Shown in pieces: positions 52,461 to 61,314 of a DNA stretch of 64,000 nucleotides (the first letter of the stretch is position 1; every line of letters begins with the position of its first letter). The notes below the pieces were generated by a model. It saw only the letters and a list, made by a program, of their open reading frames with translations. It had not been told where the DNA came from and did not search any database. The stretch comes from Oscillospiraceae bacterium. Lineage in GTDB: Bacteria > Bacillota > Clostridia > Oscillospirales > Oscillospiraceae. The DNA lies in assembly GCA_017515345.1 (NCBI GenBank), contig JAFWFZ010000015.1, positions 1 through 64,000 on the forward strand, in the 5' to 3' direction. The position numbers and the translations under genes are program-made.

Positions 52461-52493
52461 AGCTCCTCCGCCGCATTTCGCGGCGGAGGAGCT
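52461..52493. terminator. Hairpin downstream of htrA
   Basis: AGCTCCTCCGCCGC / GCGGCGGAGGAGCT, perfect 14-bp stem with a 5-base loop; the T-tract is better on the plus strand (CGTTTTA) than on the minus strand, where it would end htrA. Confidence 0.65.
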
Positions 52494-52536
52494 CGTTTTA
52501 GGAAACACCTGCTGCAAATCTGTTATCTATCTAAAC

Positions 52537-54192
52537 TCAGCCCTCGGACGGGTTGGTGCCAAAGCTGCCGAAGTTCCCGAAGTCGCCCCAGTCGCCCCAA
52601 CCGTTCTGAGGCTGGGAGTTCTGCTGCTGCTGCTGCTGGGTCTCGGTGTTGACAGTAGTGGCCGGAGCCTCGTCGAAGGTGAGGATAAACTCAAGGTATT
52701 CGCCGTTGCGGAAAGCGGTCACGCTCACCACATCGCCCGCACGGAAGTTCTTCTTGGCGGAAAGCAGCGCGTCGCGGCTGTCGATCTCATAATCGCCCAG
52801 CTTGGTGATGATATCGCCGGGCTGGAGGCCGGCGGTGGCGGCGCAGGAATCGTCGGCCACGCTCTCCACCAGCGCGCCGGGGACGAGCCCGTAATACTGG
52901 GCATAGCTGGCTGTCATGGTGGAAACGGTGATTCCGAAGTAGGCTTTGCCGGTGACATAGCCGTTTTCAATCAGGTCGGAGGCGATGGTCAGCGCGTCGT
53001 CGATGGGGATGGCGAAGCCCAGCCCCTCCACGCCGGTGCTGGAGTATTTGGCGGAGACGATGCCGATGACCTCACCGTACTGGTTGTAAACGGGGCCGCC
53101 GGAGTTGCCGGAGTTGACGGACGCGTCGATCTGGAACATATTGATGCTCTCTTTGACCTTGGTGTCGGGATCCGTGGTGGTGATAACACGGTCCAGAGCG
53201 GAGACGATACCGCTGGTCATGGTGTATTCCAGCTCACCCAGGGGATTGCCCACGGCGTAGACCGTTTCGCCCACGATCATGTCGGCGGATTTGCCCAGGG
53301 TCGCGGCATTCAGCCCGGAGGCGTCGATCTTGATGACCGCCACGTCGTTCTCCGCCTCATAGCCCACGATGGAGGCCGTATGCTCGCTGCCGTCCCGGAG
53401 GATCACGGTGAGATCATAGCCATACTGGGCAGAATACTTGATCACATGATAGTTCGTAAGGATATAGCCGTCTGCGGAGATGATGAACCCGGAGCCGGAC
53501 ACGGCGCCGGAGGTGGTCTGTCCGAAGATGTTGGTGGTGGTGACGGGGGTCCGGATGCCCACGACCTGCTCACAGGCCATGGCATAGATATCCTGGGCGC
53601 TCATGATGCTGCCGTTGGCGGATATCGTCTTGGCAGGGGCGGTGTCGCCCGTATCCGCGGTCGCTGCAGGGGCGGAGTTGAGCACCACGGTGGTGGGGCC
53701 GCTGCTGCCGCCTTCGGCGGTGTTGGAAGCGGCAAGCTCCTTGGAACGAAGGTTCACCACACCGTAGGAAACAATGGAGCTGACGATGGCGCATGCCAGC
53801 ACCAGGCAGACTGCCTTCAGGAAGCCGTGGCTCTTGCGGGGCTTCTCCGTCTCCTGGGCGCGCTGGGTCGCGCCGCGCTGGTAGGAGTAGGCGCCGATGC
53901 CGGGGGTGTAGGCCCGCTCCTCGGGCTCCTTGTAGACCGGCTCACGCCAGGGCTCATAATACGTTCTGCCGGAGCCGTATCTTCCGCCGTAGTTGTTGGC
54001 CGGCTCAGAAGCGGGCACAGCCTGCGGCGCAGGCGATTCGCCTGCCGGGGCGGAAGCAGTCTCCGTCATATCGGGCGTTTCGTCAGCAGCCTCGTAAGTC
54101 TCCGGCTCCTCCGTCTCGTCCGCATCCCAGGCAGCCTGGGTATCGTCCGGCTCGCGCCAGGACCTGTCTTCATTTTCATGATCGGTATACAT
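52537..54192 (-). CDS. htrA: HtrA/DegP-type membrane-anchored serine protease with PDZ domain
   Basis: 551 residues. A long acidic, Pro/Glu-rich cytoplasmic N-terminus (1-125), one membrane helix (about 130-150), then a trypsin-like S1C domain with His in TNYHVI, Asp in ENDVAVI and Ser in NSGNSGGPV, a PDZ domain (about 410-500, LQPGDIITKLG), and a tail of six Gln followed by a Trp/Phe/Gly repeat (GWGDWGDFGNFGSFG). It degrades or refolds damaged envelope proteins. Start behind AGGAGG. The tail is unusual for the family. Confidence 0.94.
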   Translation of the reverse strand: MYTDHENEDRSWREPDDTQAAWDADETEEPETYEAADETPDMTETASAPAGESPAPQAVPASEPANNYGGRYGSGRTYYEPWREPVYKEPEERAYTPGIGAYSYQRGATQRAQETEKPRKSHGFLKAVCLVLACAIVSSIVSYGVVNLRSKELAASNTAEGGSSGPTTVVLNSAPAATADTGDTAPAKTISANGSIMSAQDIYAMACEQVVGIRTPVTTTNIFGQTTSGAVSGSGFIISADGYILTNYHVIKYSAQYGYDLTVILRDGSEHTASIVGYEAENDVAVIKIDASGLNAATLGKSADMIVGETVYAVGNPLGELEYTMTSGIVSALDRVITTTDPDTKVKESINMFQIDASVNSGNSGGPVYNQYGEVIGIVSAKYSSTGVEGLGFAIPIDDALTIASDLIENGYVTGKAYFGITVSTMTASYAQYYGLVPGALVESVADDSCAATAGLQPGDIITKLGDYEIDSRDALLSAKKNFRAGDVVSVTAFRNGEYLEFILTFDEAPATTVNTETQQQQQQNSQPQNGWGDWGDFGNFGSFGTNPSEG

Positions 54193-54364
54193 AAACAGTC
54201 CTCCTAACTGATCGGTACGCATCTTGGCCGGGACCGCCGTCGTCGGCTCTTCCCGACTGCATTTTTAAGATAACACCAGTTTATGACAAAAGCGTGAACA
54301 GGATTTGAAATAATTTTGGAAATCCTGAGACGATTTTTTGAACAGCGCGCCTCTTCCGGGCGTC

Positions 54365-54393
54365 TTGACACTTTTTCTCAACCATGGTATTCT
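54365..54393 (+). promoter_or_regulatory. Promoter of thrS
   Basis: TTGACA (54365-54370), 17-base spacer, TATTCT (54388-54393). The leader is about 80 bases and has no T-box (no specifier stem and no AGGGTGG-type antiterminator), so tRNA-sensing control is not seen. Confidence 0.75.
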
Positions 54394-54480
54394 ATTGTTT
54401 CACAGGGATATTGATTTATGAATACATTAACGCCCGCCGACAGGCGGTAATATATGCTTCTGGCGAAAGGATGATAGTAA

Positions 54481-56235
54481 ATGGCCGACAATCAGTATAC
54501 GTTCGAGAACGAGGTATTCCGCAACACCTACCGGCACACTACCTCCCATATTCTGGCCCAGGCCGTCAAGCGTTTGTTTCCCGAGACGAAGCTCGCCATC
54601 GGCCCCGCCATTGCCGATGGCTTCTACTATGATTTCGACACCGAACGTCCCTTCACTCCGGAGGATCTGGAGGCGCTGGAGGCGGAGATGCGCAAAATCT
54701 GCAAGGAAAAGCTCCCGCTGGAGCGGTTTGAGCTCCCCAGGGATGAGGCTATCGCCTTCATGGAGGAGCGGGGCGAGCCCTACAAGGTTCAGCTCATCAG
54801 GGATCTGCCGGAGGACGCCGTCATCAGCTTTTACCGTCAGGGCGACTTCACCGACCTGTGCGCCGGTCCCCACCTCGACAGCACCGGGCGTGTCAAGGGA
54901 AACGCCATCAAGCTCACGAGCTGCACCGGCGCCTACTGGCGCGGCGATTCCAACAACAAGATGCTCCAGCGCATTTATGGCACCTGCTTCCAGAAAAAAG
55001 AGGAGCTGGACGCTTATCTCCAGCGCATTGAAGAGGCCAAGCGCCGCGATCACCGCAAGCTCGGCCGCGAGCTGGGGCTCTTCGCCTTCCGGGACGAGGC
55101 CCCCGGTATGCCCTTCTATCTGCCCAAGGGCATGATCCTCAAAAATACGCTGCTGGAATACTGGCACGAGGTACACGATCGGTGGGACTATGACGAGATC
55201 TCCACACCCCAGATCATGCGCCGCTCCCTGTGGGAGACGTCCGGCCACTGGGATCACTACAAGGAGAACATGTACACCACCGTCATCGACGATGAGGATT
55301 TTGCCATCAAGCCCATGAACTGCCCCGGCAGCATCCTGGTTTACGAGCTGGAGGGTCACTCCTACAAGGATCTCCCCCTGCGCTACCGGGAACTGGGCAA
55401 GGTGCATCGCCATGAACTCTCCGGCGCGCTCCACGGCATGTTCCGCGTCCGCTGCTTTACCCAGGACGATGCCCACATCCTCCTGGCTCCGGAGCAGATC
55501 AAGGATGAGGTCGTCCGCATCGCACAGCTCTTCGACGAGGTCTACGGCCTGTTCGAGCTGCCCTACACCATTGAGCTCTCCACCATGCCGGAGGATCACA
55601 TCGGCACCGAGGAGGACTGGGCTGTTGCGGAAAAGACCCTGTCCGATGCCATCGAGAGCATCGGCAAGACCTATGTCATCAACAAGGGCGACGGCGCTTT
55701 CTACGGACCGAAGCTCGACTTCCACATTGAGGACTGCCTCGGCCGCACCTGGCAGTGCGGTACCATCCAGCTCGACTATCAGCTCCCCGGCCGGTTCGAT
55801 CTGGAATATATCGGCTCCGACGGCGCAAAGCATACCCCGGTTATGATCCACCGGGTGGTATTCGGCTCCGTGGAGCGGTTTATCGGCGTGCTTACCGAGC
55901 ACTACGCCGGCGCATTCCCCCTGTGGCTGGCTCCGGAGCAGATCCGCGTCATGCCCATTACCGACCGCACCAACGACTATGCCGAGAAGATCCGGGCCGC
56001 GTTGGCGGCAAAGGGCTTCCGGGCCAAGACTGACCTGCGCAACGAGAAGATCGGCTATAAGATCCGCGAAGCCCAGGCCCAGAAGATCCCCTACATGATC
56101 GTTCTGGGCGACAAGGAGGCGGAGAGCGGCCTCATCACCGTGCGCACCCGCACCGGCGGCGACCAGGGCCAGATGACGCTGGATGCGCTGCTGGAAAAGA
56201 TCGTTCCCGAGCGGGATGAGCGGAGAAACGGCTGA
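54481..56235 (+). CDS. thrS: Threonyl-tRNA synthetase lacking the TGS domain
   Basis: 584 residues against about 640 in E. coli. It begins directly in the editing (SAD) domain (RHTTSHILAQAV near residue 18); the N-terminal ubiquitin-like TGS domain is missing. The editing-domain HxxxH (RHTTSH) and C-x3-H-type (CAGPH) motifs are present, RDHRKLGRELGLF links to the class II core, MNCPG holds the zinc Cys, and the anticodon-binding domain closes the protein. Start ATG is preceded by GAAAGGATGATAGTAA; no in-frame upstream start exists that could restore TGS. Confidence 0.96.
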   Translation: MADNQYTFENEVFRNTYRHTTSHILAQAVKRLFPETKLAIGPAIADGFYYDFDTERPFTPEDLEALEAEMRKICKEKLPLERFELPRDEAIAFMEERGEPYKVQLIRDLPEDAVISFYRQGDFTDLCAGPHLDSTGRVKGNAIKLTSCTGAYWRGDSNNKMLQRIYGTCFQKKEELDAYLQRIEEAKRRDHRKLGRELGLFAFRDEAPGMPFYLPKGMILKNTLLEYWHEVHDRWDYDEISTPQIMRRSLWETSGHWDHYKENMYTTVIDDEDFAIKPMNCPGSILVYELEGHSYKDLPLRYRELGKVHRHELSGALHGMFRVRCFTQDDAHILLAPEQIKDEVVRIAQLFDEVYGLFELPYTIELSTMPEDHIGTEEDWAVAEKTLSDAIESIGKTYVINKGDGAFYGPKLDFHIEDCLGRTWQCGTIQLDYQLPGRFDLEYIGSDGAKHTPVMIHRVVFGSVERFIGVLTEHYAGAFPLWLAPEQIRVMPITDRTNDYAEKIRAALAAKGFRAKTDLRNEKIGYKIREAQAQKIPYMIVLGDKEAESGLITVRTRTGGDQGQMTLDALLEKIVPERDERRNG

Positions 56236-56299
56236 CGCTCCGGCTCCGCCCGGCGGCACTTTGAAAAAACGAGCTAAATTTTACATGGCATAACGGCAC

Positions 56300-56347
56300 A
56301 TGCTCCTTCGTAAAATAGGGACAAACCTCTGTTTTGCGAAGGAGCAT
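56300..56347 (+). promoter_or_regulatory. Hairpin that can mask the ribosome-binding site of the sleB-like gene
   Basis: ATGCTCCTTCGTAAAA (56300-56315) pairs with TTTTGCGAAGGAGCAT (56332-56347) over 16 bp with one G-U, loop of 16. The right arm contains the AGGAG of the following gene. No T-run follows, so it is not a terminator. Confidence 0.6.
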
Positions 56348-56351
56348 TATT

Positions 56352-57023
56352 ATGCGCAGAAAGAAAACGATCCTCGCGCTTTGCGCAGTTTTTCTCGTCA
56401 ACGTCCTCCTGATTCTGCTGTTCCAGACGCTGCCCGCGGCGAAGGCCGCCGTCTACCGGCGGGGCTCCACTGGCTCCGGCGTCACGGAGCTGCAGGAGAA
56501 GCTCCAGGGCTGGGGATACTATTCCGGGGAGGCGGACGGCATTTACGGCAGCCGCACGGAAGCGGCGGTCAAGTCCTTCCAGCGGAAAAACGGACTCAGC
56601 GTGGACGGCGTCGCCGGTCCCGCCACCCTGGCCGCCATGGGCATCTCCGGCGACGGCGGGGCCAGCGCCAGGGGAAATGACACGGCGCTGCTGGCGCGGC
56701 TCATCTCCGCGGAGGCCAGGGGAGAGCCCTATGTGGGCCAGGTGGCCGTGGGCGCGGTGGTGCTGAACCGGGTGGAGCATCCCTCGTTTCCCGGCACCCT
56801 CTCCGGCGTCATCTACCAGTCCGGGGCGTTCTCCTGTCTGCAGGACGGGCAGTGGGACCAGCCGGTATCCGACAGCGCCTACTCCGCCGCCCGGGACGCC
56901 CTGAACGGCTGGGACCCCACCGGCGGCGCCATCTACTACTTCAACCCCGCCACCGCCACCAGTTCCTGGATCTGGTCCAGGCCGCTGATTATCACCATCG
57001 GGAAGCACCGCTTCTGTGCGTGA
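56352..57023 (+). CDS. sleB: SleB-like spore cortex-lytic enzyme
   Basis: 223 residues. Signal peptide or anchor at 1-33, a peptidoglycan-binding domain at 34-95 (GVTELQEKLQGWGYYSGEADGIYG pattern, only part needed: LQEKLQ, GIYG, VKSFQ), and a Hydrolase_2 lytic transglycosylase domain at 110-223 with the catalytic Glu in ISAEARGE. SleB depolymerises cortex peptidoglycan during germination, so the organism probably forms spores. The usual partner ypeB is not adjacent. Start is ATG 56352 with AGGAG six bases upstream. Confidence 0.92.
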   Translation: MRRKKTILALCAVFLVNVLLILLFQTLPAAKAAVYRRGSTGSGVTELQEKLQGWGYYSGEADGIYGSRTEAAVKSFQRKNGLSVDGVAGPATLAAMGISGDGGASARGNDTALLARLISAEARGEPYVGQVAVGAVVLNRVEHPSFPGTLSGVIYQSGAFSCLQDGQWDQPVSDSAYSAARDALNGWDPTGGAIYYFNPATATSSWIWSRPLIITIGKHRFCA

Positions 57024-57074
57024 GCGGAGTGGCGATGCGGCCTGCGCTTTTTCCCGTATTTTCTTAAATGCTAC

Positions 57075-57103
57075 TTGCTTAATCGGTAAATAAATGGTAC
57101 AAT
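57075..57103 (+). promoter_or_regulatory. Promoter of the FrdA-like gene
   Basis: TTGCTT (57075-57080), 17-base spacer, TACAAT (57098-57103), 62 bases before the start codon. Confidence 0.6.
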
Positions 57104-57165
57104 TTGTGCAATTCGATCTGTTTGCCGGGAAGCAGCCGGCAGCAATTCTGGAAAGAGGTGCTACT

Positions 57166-58845
57166 ATGGAGGAAAAAACTGAGATGAGGATCCCCGGGCC
57201 GAACGATCCCGACTACGAGGGCCCCGATTTTCTCTGGATGACGGAGCAGGAGGAGAAAAAGCCCGCAAAAAGGCTGTACGACGACTGCGCCTGGGCCAAG
57301 GAGCCCGATAAGATCCCGGAGGATCAGATCGCGGAGACGCTGGAGACCGAGGTGCTGATCGTGGGCGGCGGCATCGCCGGACTCGCCGCCGGCGCGCGGT
57401 GCACGGACCTGGGTCTGAAGTGCATCGTCATCGAGAAATACCACGGCATCGTGTCCCGCGGCGCGCACATCGCCTGCGTGGACTCGCCCGTGATGCGCAA
57501 GCTGGGCGTTTCCATCGACAAAAAGCAGTTCGCCCGTGACTGGATGCACATCTGCGGCAGCCGCGTCAACGAGGATCTGCTCTGGCTGTATCTGAACAAC
57601 TGCTCCGACGCGGTGCAGTGGCTGGTGGATCTGGGCGGCGACGCCGTGGAGCTCAAGCTGTTTGGCGGCCGGTACAGGGGCCCCGACTTCACCGAGTACG
57701 ACGGCACCCACTATCTGATCCAGAAGCCGGAGGCTACCCGGTACAAGAATTATGCCGGCGCCCGCCTCATGTGCGAGATCCTTCAGGACCACTGCCTGGA
57801 GGGGGAGGGCAACCAGATCATCCGCAAGACGAAGGCCCAGTACCTGGAGAAGGACGACTCGGGCCGCGTGGTGAGCTGCATCGCCCAGGGAGAGGACGGC
57901 AAGTACCGCCGCTTCCGGGGCACCCGCGCCGTGGTCCTCGCCACCGGCGACATCGGCTCCAACAAGGACATGATGCGCACCTTCGCCCCCATCGGCCTGG
58001 TGCCCAAGGTGAACTTCTACTTCCCCCAGGTGCCCGATCCCGATAATCCCGGCCACAGGACCGGCCTGAACCAGGGCGACGGCCACAGGATGGCCTACTG
58101 GATGGGCGCGAAGTTCGAGACGCCCTCCTGGGCGCTGTCCATGCACCTGCAGGCATACGCCTTCTTCGTGTTCTTCTTCCTCTTCGTCAACCGGGACGGC
58201 AAGCGCTTCATGAACGAGGACACCTGGGTGCAGGCCAAGTCCATCCGCTGCGCCATGCAGCCGCGCGGCGACTACGCCTTCACCATCTTCGACAAGAAGT
58301 GGTTCGATGAGCTGGGCGACCTGGCGGACATCACCGGCGGCCAGTTCGTGGGTCCGATGATGATGGACTACGGCGAGAAGTGGAGCCGGGCGAACGGCAT
58401 CGACAAGGCCATTGAGCAGTATGTGGAGCGCGGCTTCTGCTTCAAGGCAGACACCCTTGATGAGCTGGCGGACAAGATGGGCGTTCCCAAGGACACATTC
58501 CTGGCCACCGTCGCCCGCTACAACGAGCTGTACGAGCTGGGCGAGGATCTGGACTACGGCAAGCGGAGCGAGCTGCTCACCAGCATCTCCGAGCCTCCGT
58601 TCTACGCCCTCAAGTGGGGCCCCGCCCTGTGCAACGTCCACGGCGGCGTGATCACCGACACGGAAATGCACATTCTGGACGACGACTACAACATCATCCC
58701 CGGCCTCTATGCCGTGGGCAACGTGGCCGGCGGCCTGTACGGCGTGGACTATCCGCTGCTCTGGAACGGCAACAGCCACTCCCGCGCCCTCACCTGGGCC
58801 CGCGCCGCTATTGCGGACATCGCAAAAAACAAAGAAAACGATTAA
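57166..58845 (+). CDS. Soluble fumarate reductase-like FAD flavoprotein
   Basis: 559 residues of the FAD_binding_2 family. FAD motif GGGIAGLAAG at about 68-77, EKYHGIVSRGAH, the capping domain with FVNRDGKRFMNED, and the C-terminal NVHGGVITD and GLYAVGNVAGGLYG segments. It lacks a signal peptide, FMN-binding or cytochrome domain, so it must take electrons from a soluble donor. Relatives reduce enoates (fumarate, urocanate, cinnamate-like acids) or oxidise sterols and amines. An unusually Phe-rich piece (AYAFFVFFFLFVN, about 327-339) lies in the capping region. Start behind AGAGG. Monocistronic. Substrate unknown. Confidence 0.87.
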   Translation: MEEKTEMRIPGPNDPDYEGPDFLWMTEQEEKKPAKRLYDDCAWAKEPDKIPEDQIAETLETEVLIVGGGIAGLAAGARCTDLGLKCIVIEKYHGIVSRGAHIACVDSPVMRKLGVSIDKKQFARDWMHICGSRVNEDLLWLYLNNCSDAVQWLVDLGGDAVELKLFGGRYRGPDFTEYDGTHYLIQKPEATRYKNYAGARLMCEILQDHCLEGEGNQIIRKTKAQYLEKDDSGRVVSCIAQGEDGKYRRFRGTRAVVLATGDIGSNKDMMRTFAPIGLVPKVNFYFPQVPDPDNPGHRTGLNQGDGHRMAYWMGAKFETPSWALSMHLQAYAFFVFFFLFVNRDGKRFMNEDTWVQAKSIRCAMQPRGDYAFTIFDKKWFDELGDLADITGGQFVGPMMMDYGEKWSRANGIDKAIEQYVERGFCFKADTLDELADKMGVPKDTFLATVARYNELYELGEDLDYGKRSELLTSISEPPFYALKWGPALCNVHGGVITDTEMHILDDDYNIIPGLYAVGNVAGGLYGVDYPLLWNGNSHSRALTWARAAIADIAKNKEND

Positions 58846-58864
58846 CGCGCAATAATACATAACA

Positions 58865-58906
58865 GCGCCGCCGCATCCTCTCGGATGCGGCGGCGCGTTC
58901 TTTTTT
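58865..58906. terminator. Bidirectional terminator between the flavoprotein and nitroreductase genes
   Basis: GCGCCGCCGCATCC / GGATGCGGCGGCGC, perfect 14-bp stem with TCTC loop, then TTCTTTTTT on the plus strand. Confidence 0.92.
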
Positions 58907-58907
58907 A

Positions 58908-59435
58908 TTATTCCACCCAGAATACCCGGTCCGGCTTGCGGTGAGGCGCACGCGGCGGATCCCCGGCGGGATGGCCCACGATGCAGTGTCCGATCCCCTC
59001 CCAGTCGCCCTGGATGCCCAGGTCGCGCAGGAGCTGTTTGAACTCCTCCGCCTCAAAGACCTGGCGCGCCCGGTGGATCCAGCAGCTTCCCAGTCCCAGG
59101 GAGTGGGCTGCCAGCATCATGTTGCCGATGACAAGGCTGCCGTCGTAGACGTGGTTGGGGCACTGCTTGTCCGCCAGCACCACCAGTACCGCCGGCGCGC
59201 CGAAGAAGGGGTCTGCGCTCTCCGTCCAGCCGCCGATCTCGCAGTTTGCTCGGCTCAGCCGGTCCCGCAGCTCTTTGTCCGTCACCGCCAGGATGATCAC
59301 GTCCTGCCTGTTCCGGCCGCTGGCCGCCCAGAGCCCCGCCTCGACGATCTGGTCCAGGTCCTCCCTGGATACGGGCTCCTCCGTGAATTTGCGTACGCTC
59401 CGGCGCTCTAAAATGGCTTTCATGACCTCGTTCAT
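58908..59435 (-). CDS. Nitroreductase-family FMN oxidoreductase
   Basis: 175 residues. The FMN-binding ERRSVRKFTEEPV near the start and the C-terminal GLGSCWIHRA and VGHPAGDPPR are typical. These enzymes reduce nitro groups, quinones or flavins with NAD(P)H. Its ATG overlaps the stop of the upstream ABC exporter gene (ATGA). Last gene of the minus-strand run. Confidence 0.92.
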   Translation of the reverse strand: MNEVMKAILERRSVRKFTEEPVSREDLDQIVEAGLWAASGRNRQDVIILAVTDKELRDRLSRANCEIGGWTESADPFFGAPAVLVVLADKQCPNHVYDGSLVIGNMMLAAHSLGLGSCWIHRARQVFEAEEFKQLLRDLGIQGDWEGIGHCIVGHPAGDPPRAPHRKPDRVFWVE

Positions 59436-61282
59436 TCTTCTTCCTCCTTTGTCAGTTCGTTCTCCACGGCGATCGCCTTGGAGAACTGGGTCTCATACAG
59501 CTCCGTATAGGTGCCGCCCGCCTTCACCAGGTCGGCGTGGACGCCCCGCTCCACGATCTCCCCGTCCTTCACCACCAGGATCTCGTCCGCCGCCAGGATG
59601 GTGGAGAGCCGGTGGGCGATGAGGATGCTGGTGCGGGATTCGATGATGGGGTCGATGGCGTCCTGTATCTTCCGCTCGGAGATGGAGTCCAGGGCGCTGG
59701 TGGCCTCGTCGAAGATGAGGAGTGCCGGGTCCTTCAGCAGCACCCGGGCGATGGAGATGCGCTGCTTCTCCCCGCCGGAGAGCTTCAGGCCCCGGTTGCC
59801 CACCATGGCGTCCAGCCCCAGCTCCTGCTTCTCGATGAAGTCGTAGATATTGGCCTTTCTGCACGCCTCGATCATCTGCTCCTCCGTGGCGTCCGGCCGG
59901 GCATAGAGCAGGTTCTCCCGGATGGTCCCGTTGAAGAGATATGTCTCCTGGCTGACGATGCCCACGCTGGAGCGGAGGAAATTCAGGTCGAGCTGCCGCA
60001 CGTCGAAGCCGTCGAATTTCACCATGCCGCCGGTCACGTCGTAGAGCCGGGGGATCAGGTTGATCATGGTGGATTTGCCGGAGCCGGACGGGCCCACGAT
60101 GGCGACGGAATGTCCGCTCTCCAGCTTGAAGTTCACGTCCTTCAGGATCTGGCGCTCCTTGTCGTAGGAGAAGGACACGTGCTTGAATTCCACCTCGCCG
60201 GAAGCCTTTTTGGGGATCGAGGGCCGGGTGGGATTCTTGATGTCCACCGGCATGTCGAAATACTCGAAGATGCGGGTGAACAGCGCCATGGACCGGATCC
60301 ACTCCACCTGGATGTTCAGAAGGGAGTTCACCGGTCCGTACATCCTGCCCAGGAGGGCGACCATCACGGTGATATCGCCCACGGTGAGGCGGGAGTCGTA
60401 TTTCATCATCAGGATGCCGCCCACCAGATACAGCAGCATGGGCCCCACACTGGAAAACGTGTTGATGATGACCATGAACCAGCGGCCGGCCATGCTCTCC
60501 CTGATATTGAGGCCGATCATCCGCTTGTTCACGTCCCGGTAGCGGCCGTACTCATAGTCCTCCCTGCCGAAGAGCTTTACCAGGAGCTGGCCGCTGACGG
60601 ACATGGTCTCGTTCAGGATGCCGTTGATCTCGTCGTTGCACTCCTGCGCCTGGCTCGTCAGCGTCCAGCGGGTCTTGCCCGCCCAGCGGGTCGGGATGGT
60701 GAACAGCGGGATCACCAATACGCCCACCGTGGCCAGCACCCAGCTCTGGCGGTACATGATGATCACGGCGGAGATCAGGGTGATGGCGTTGGACAGGATG
60801 GAGGAGAACGTGTTCGTCACCACCCGCTGCACCCCGTCGATATCGCTGGTCATGCGGGTGATGATGTCCCCCTGGCTGGCGGTGGTGAAAAACCGCTGGC
60901 CCATACGCTGGAGATGGCGGTACATGCTGTTGCGCATGTCGAAGGTGATGTGCTGGGCGATCCAGTTGTTCAGATAGCTCTCCGCCACCTTGATGAGGTT
61001 GGAGCCGAGGGTCACCGCCAGGGAAACCACGATCAGGATGATGAGCAGCCTCAAATTGCGCCCGATAAGTCCGTCGTCGATGATGCGCCCCGTGAGCACC
61101 GAGGGCAGCAGCCCCAGCACCGATGAGATCACGATGCACAGCAGCGCCAGCGCCATTTGCTTCCAGTAAGGCTTCAGGTAGGAGAAGACCCGCTTTAAGA
61201 GCGGAAGCGTCACCTTCGGCCGGTTGGCCTTCTCCTCCTCTGTCAGAAATCCACGTGCTCCGTGTCCGCCGCGCGGCGGCAT
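59432..61282 (-). CDS. ABC exporter, fused permease and ATPase
   Basis: 616 residues: a short basic Gly/Pro-rich N-terminus, six membrane helices (about 40-330), then the ATPase domain with GPSGSGKST, LSGGEKQR, LLIFDEATSALD and AHRLST. Of two ATGs (61288 and 61282) the second is better spaced from GGGAGG. It lies between msrA and a nitroreductase in an apparent stress-related run. Substrate unknown. Confidence 0.93.
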   Translation of the reverse strand: MPPRGGHGARGFLTEEEKANRPKVTLPLLKRVFSYLKPYWKQMALALLCIVISSVLGLLPSVLTGRIIDDGLIGRNLRLLIILIVVSLAVTLGSNLIKVAESYLNNWIAQHITFDMRNSMYRHLQRMGQRFFTTASQGDIITRMTSDIDGVQRVVTNTFSSILSNAITLISAVIIMYRQSWVLATVGVLVIPLFTIPTRWAGKTRWTLTSQAQECNDEINGILNETMSVSGQLLVKLFGREDYEYGRYRDVNKRMIGLNIRESMAGRWFMVIINTFSSVGPMLLYLVGGILMMKYDSRLTVGDITVMVALLGRMYGPVNSLLNIQVEWIRSMALFTRIFEYFDMPVDIKNPTRPSIPKKASGEVEFKHVSFSYDKERQILKDVNFKLESGHSVAIVGPSGSGKSTMINLIPRLYDVTGGMVKFDGFDVRQLDLNFLRSSVGIVSQETYLFNGTIRENLLYARPDATEEQMIEACRKANIYDFIEKQELGLDAMVGNRGLKLSGGEKQRISIARVLLKDPALLIFDEATSALDSISERKIQDAIDPIIESRTSILIAHRLSTILAADEILVVKDGEIVERGVHADLVKAGGTYTELYETQFSKAIAVENELTKEEEE

Positions 61283-61314
61283 AGGCATCCCTCCCTGTGT
61301 AATCGCGAAAACGC

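Noticed and set aside
54193-54480. T-box riboswitch upstream of thrS
   Set aside because: The leader after the promoter is too short and has no antiterminator consensus or terminator.
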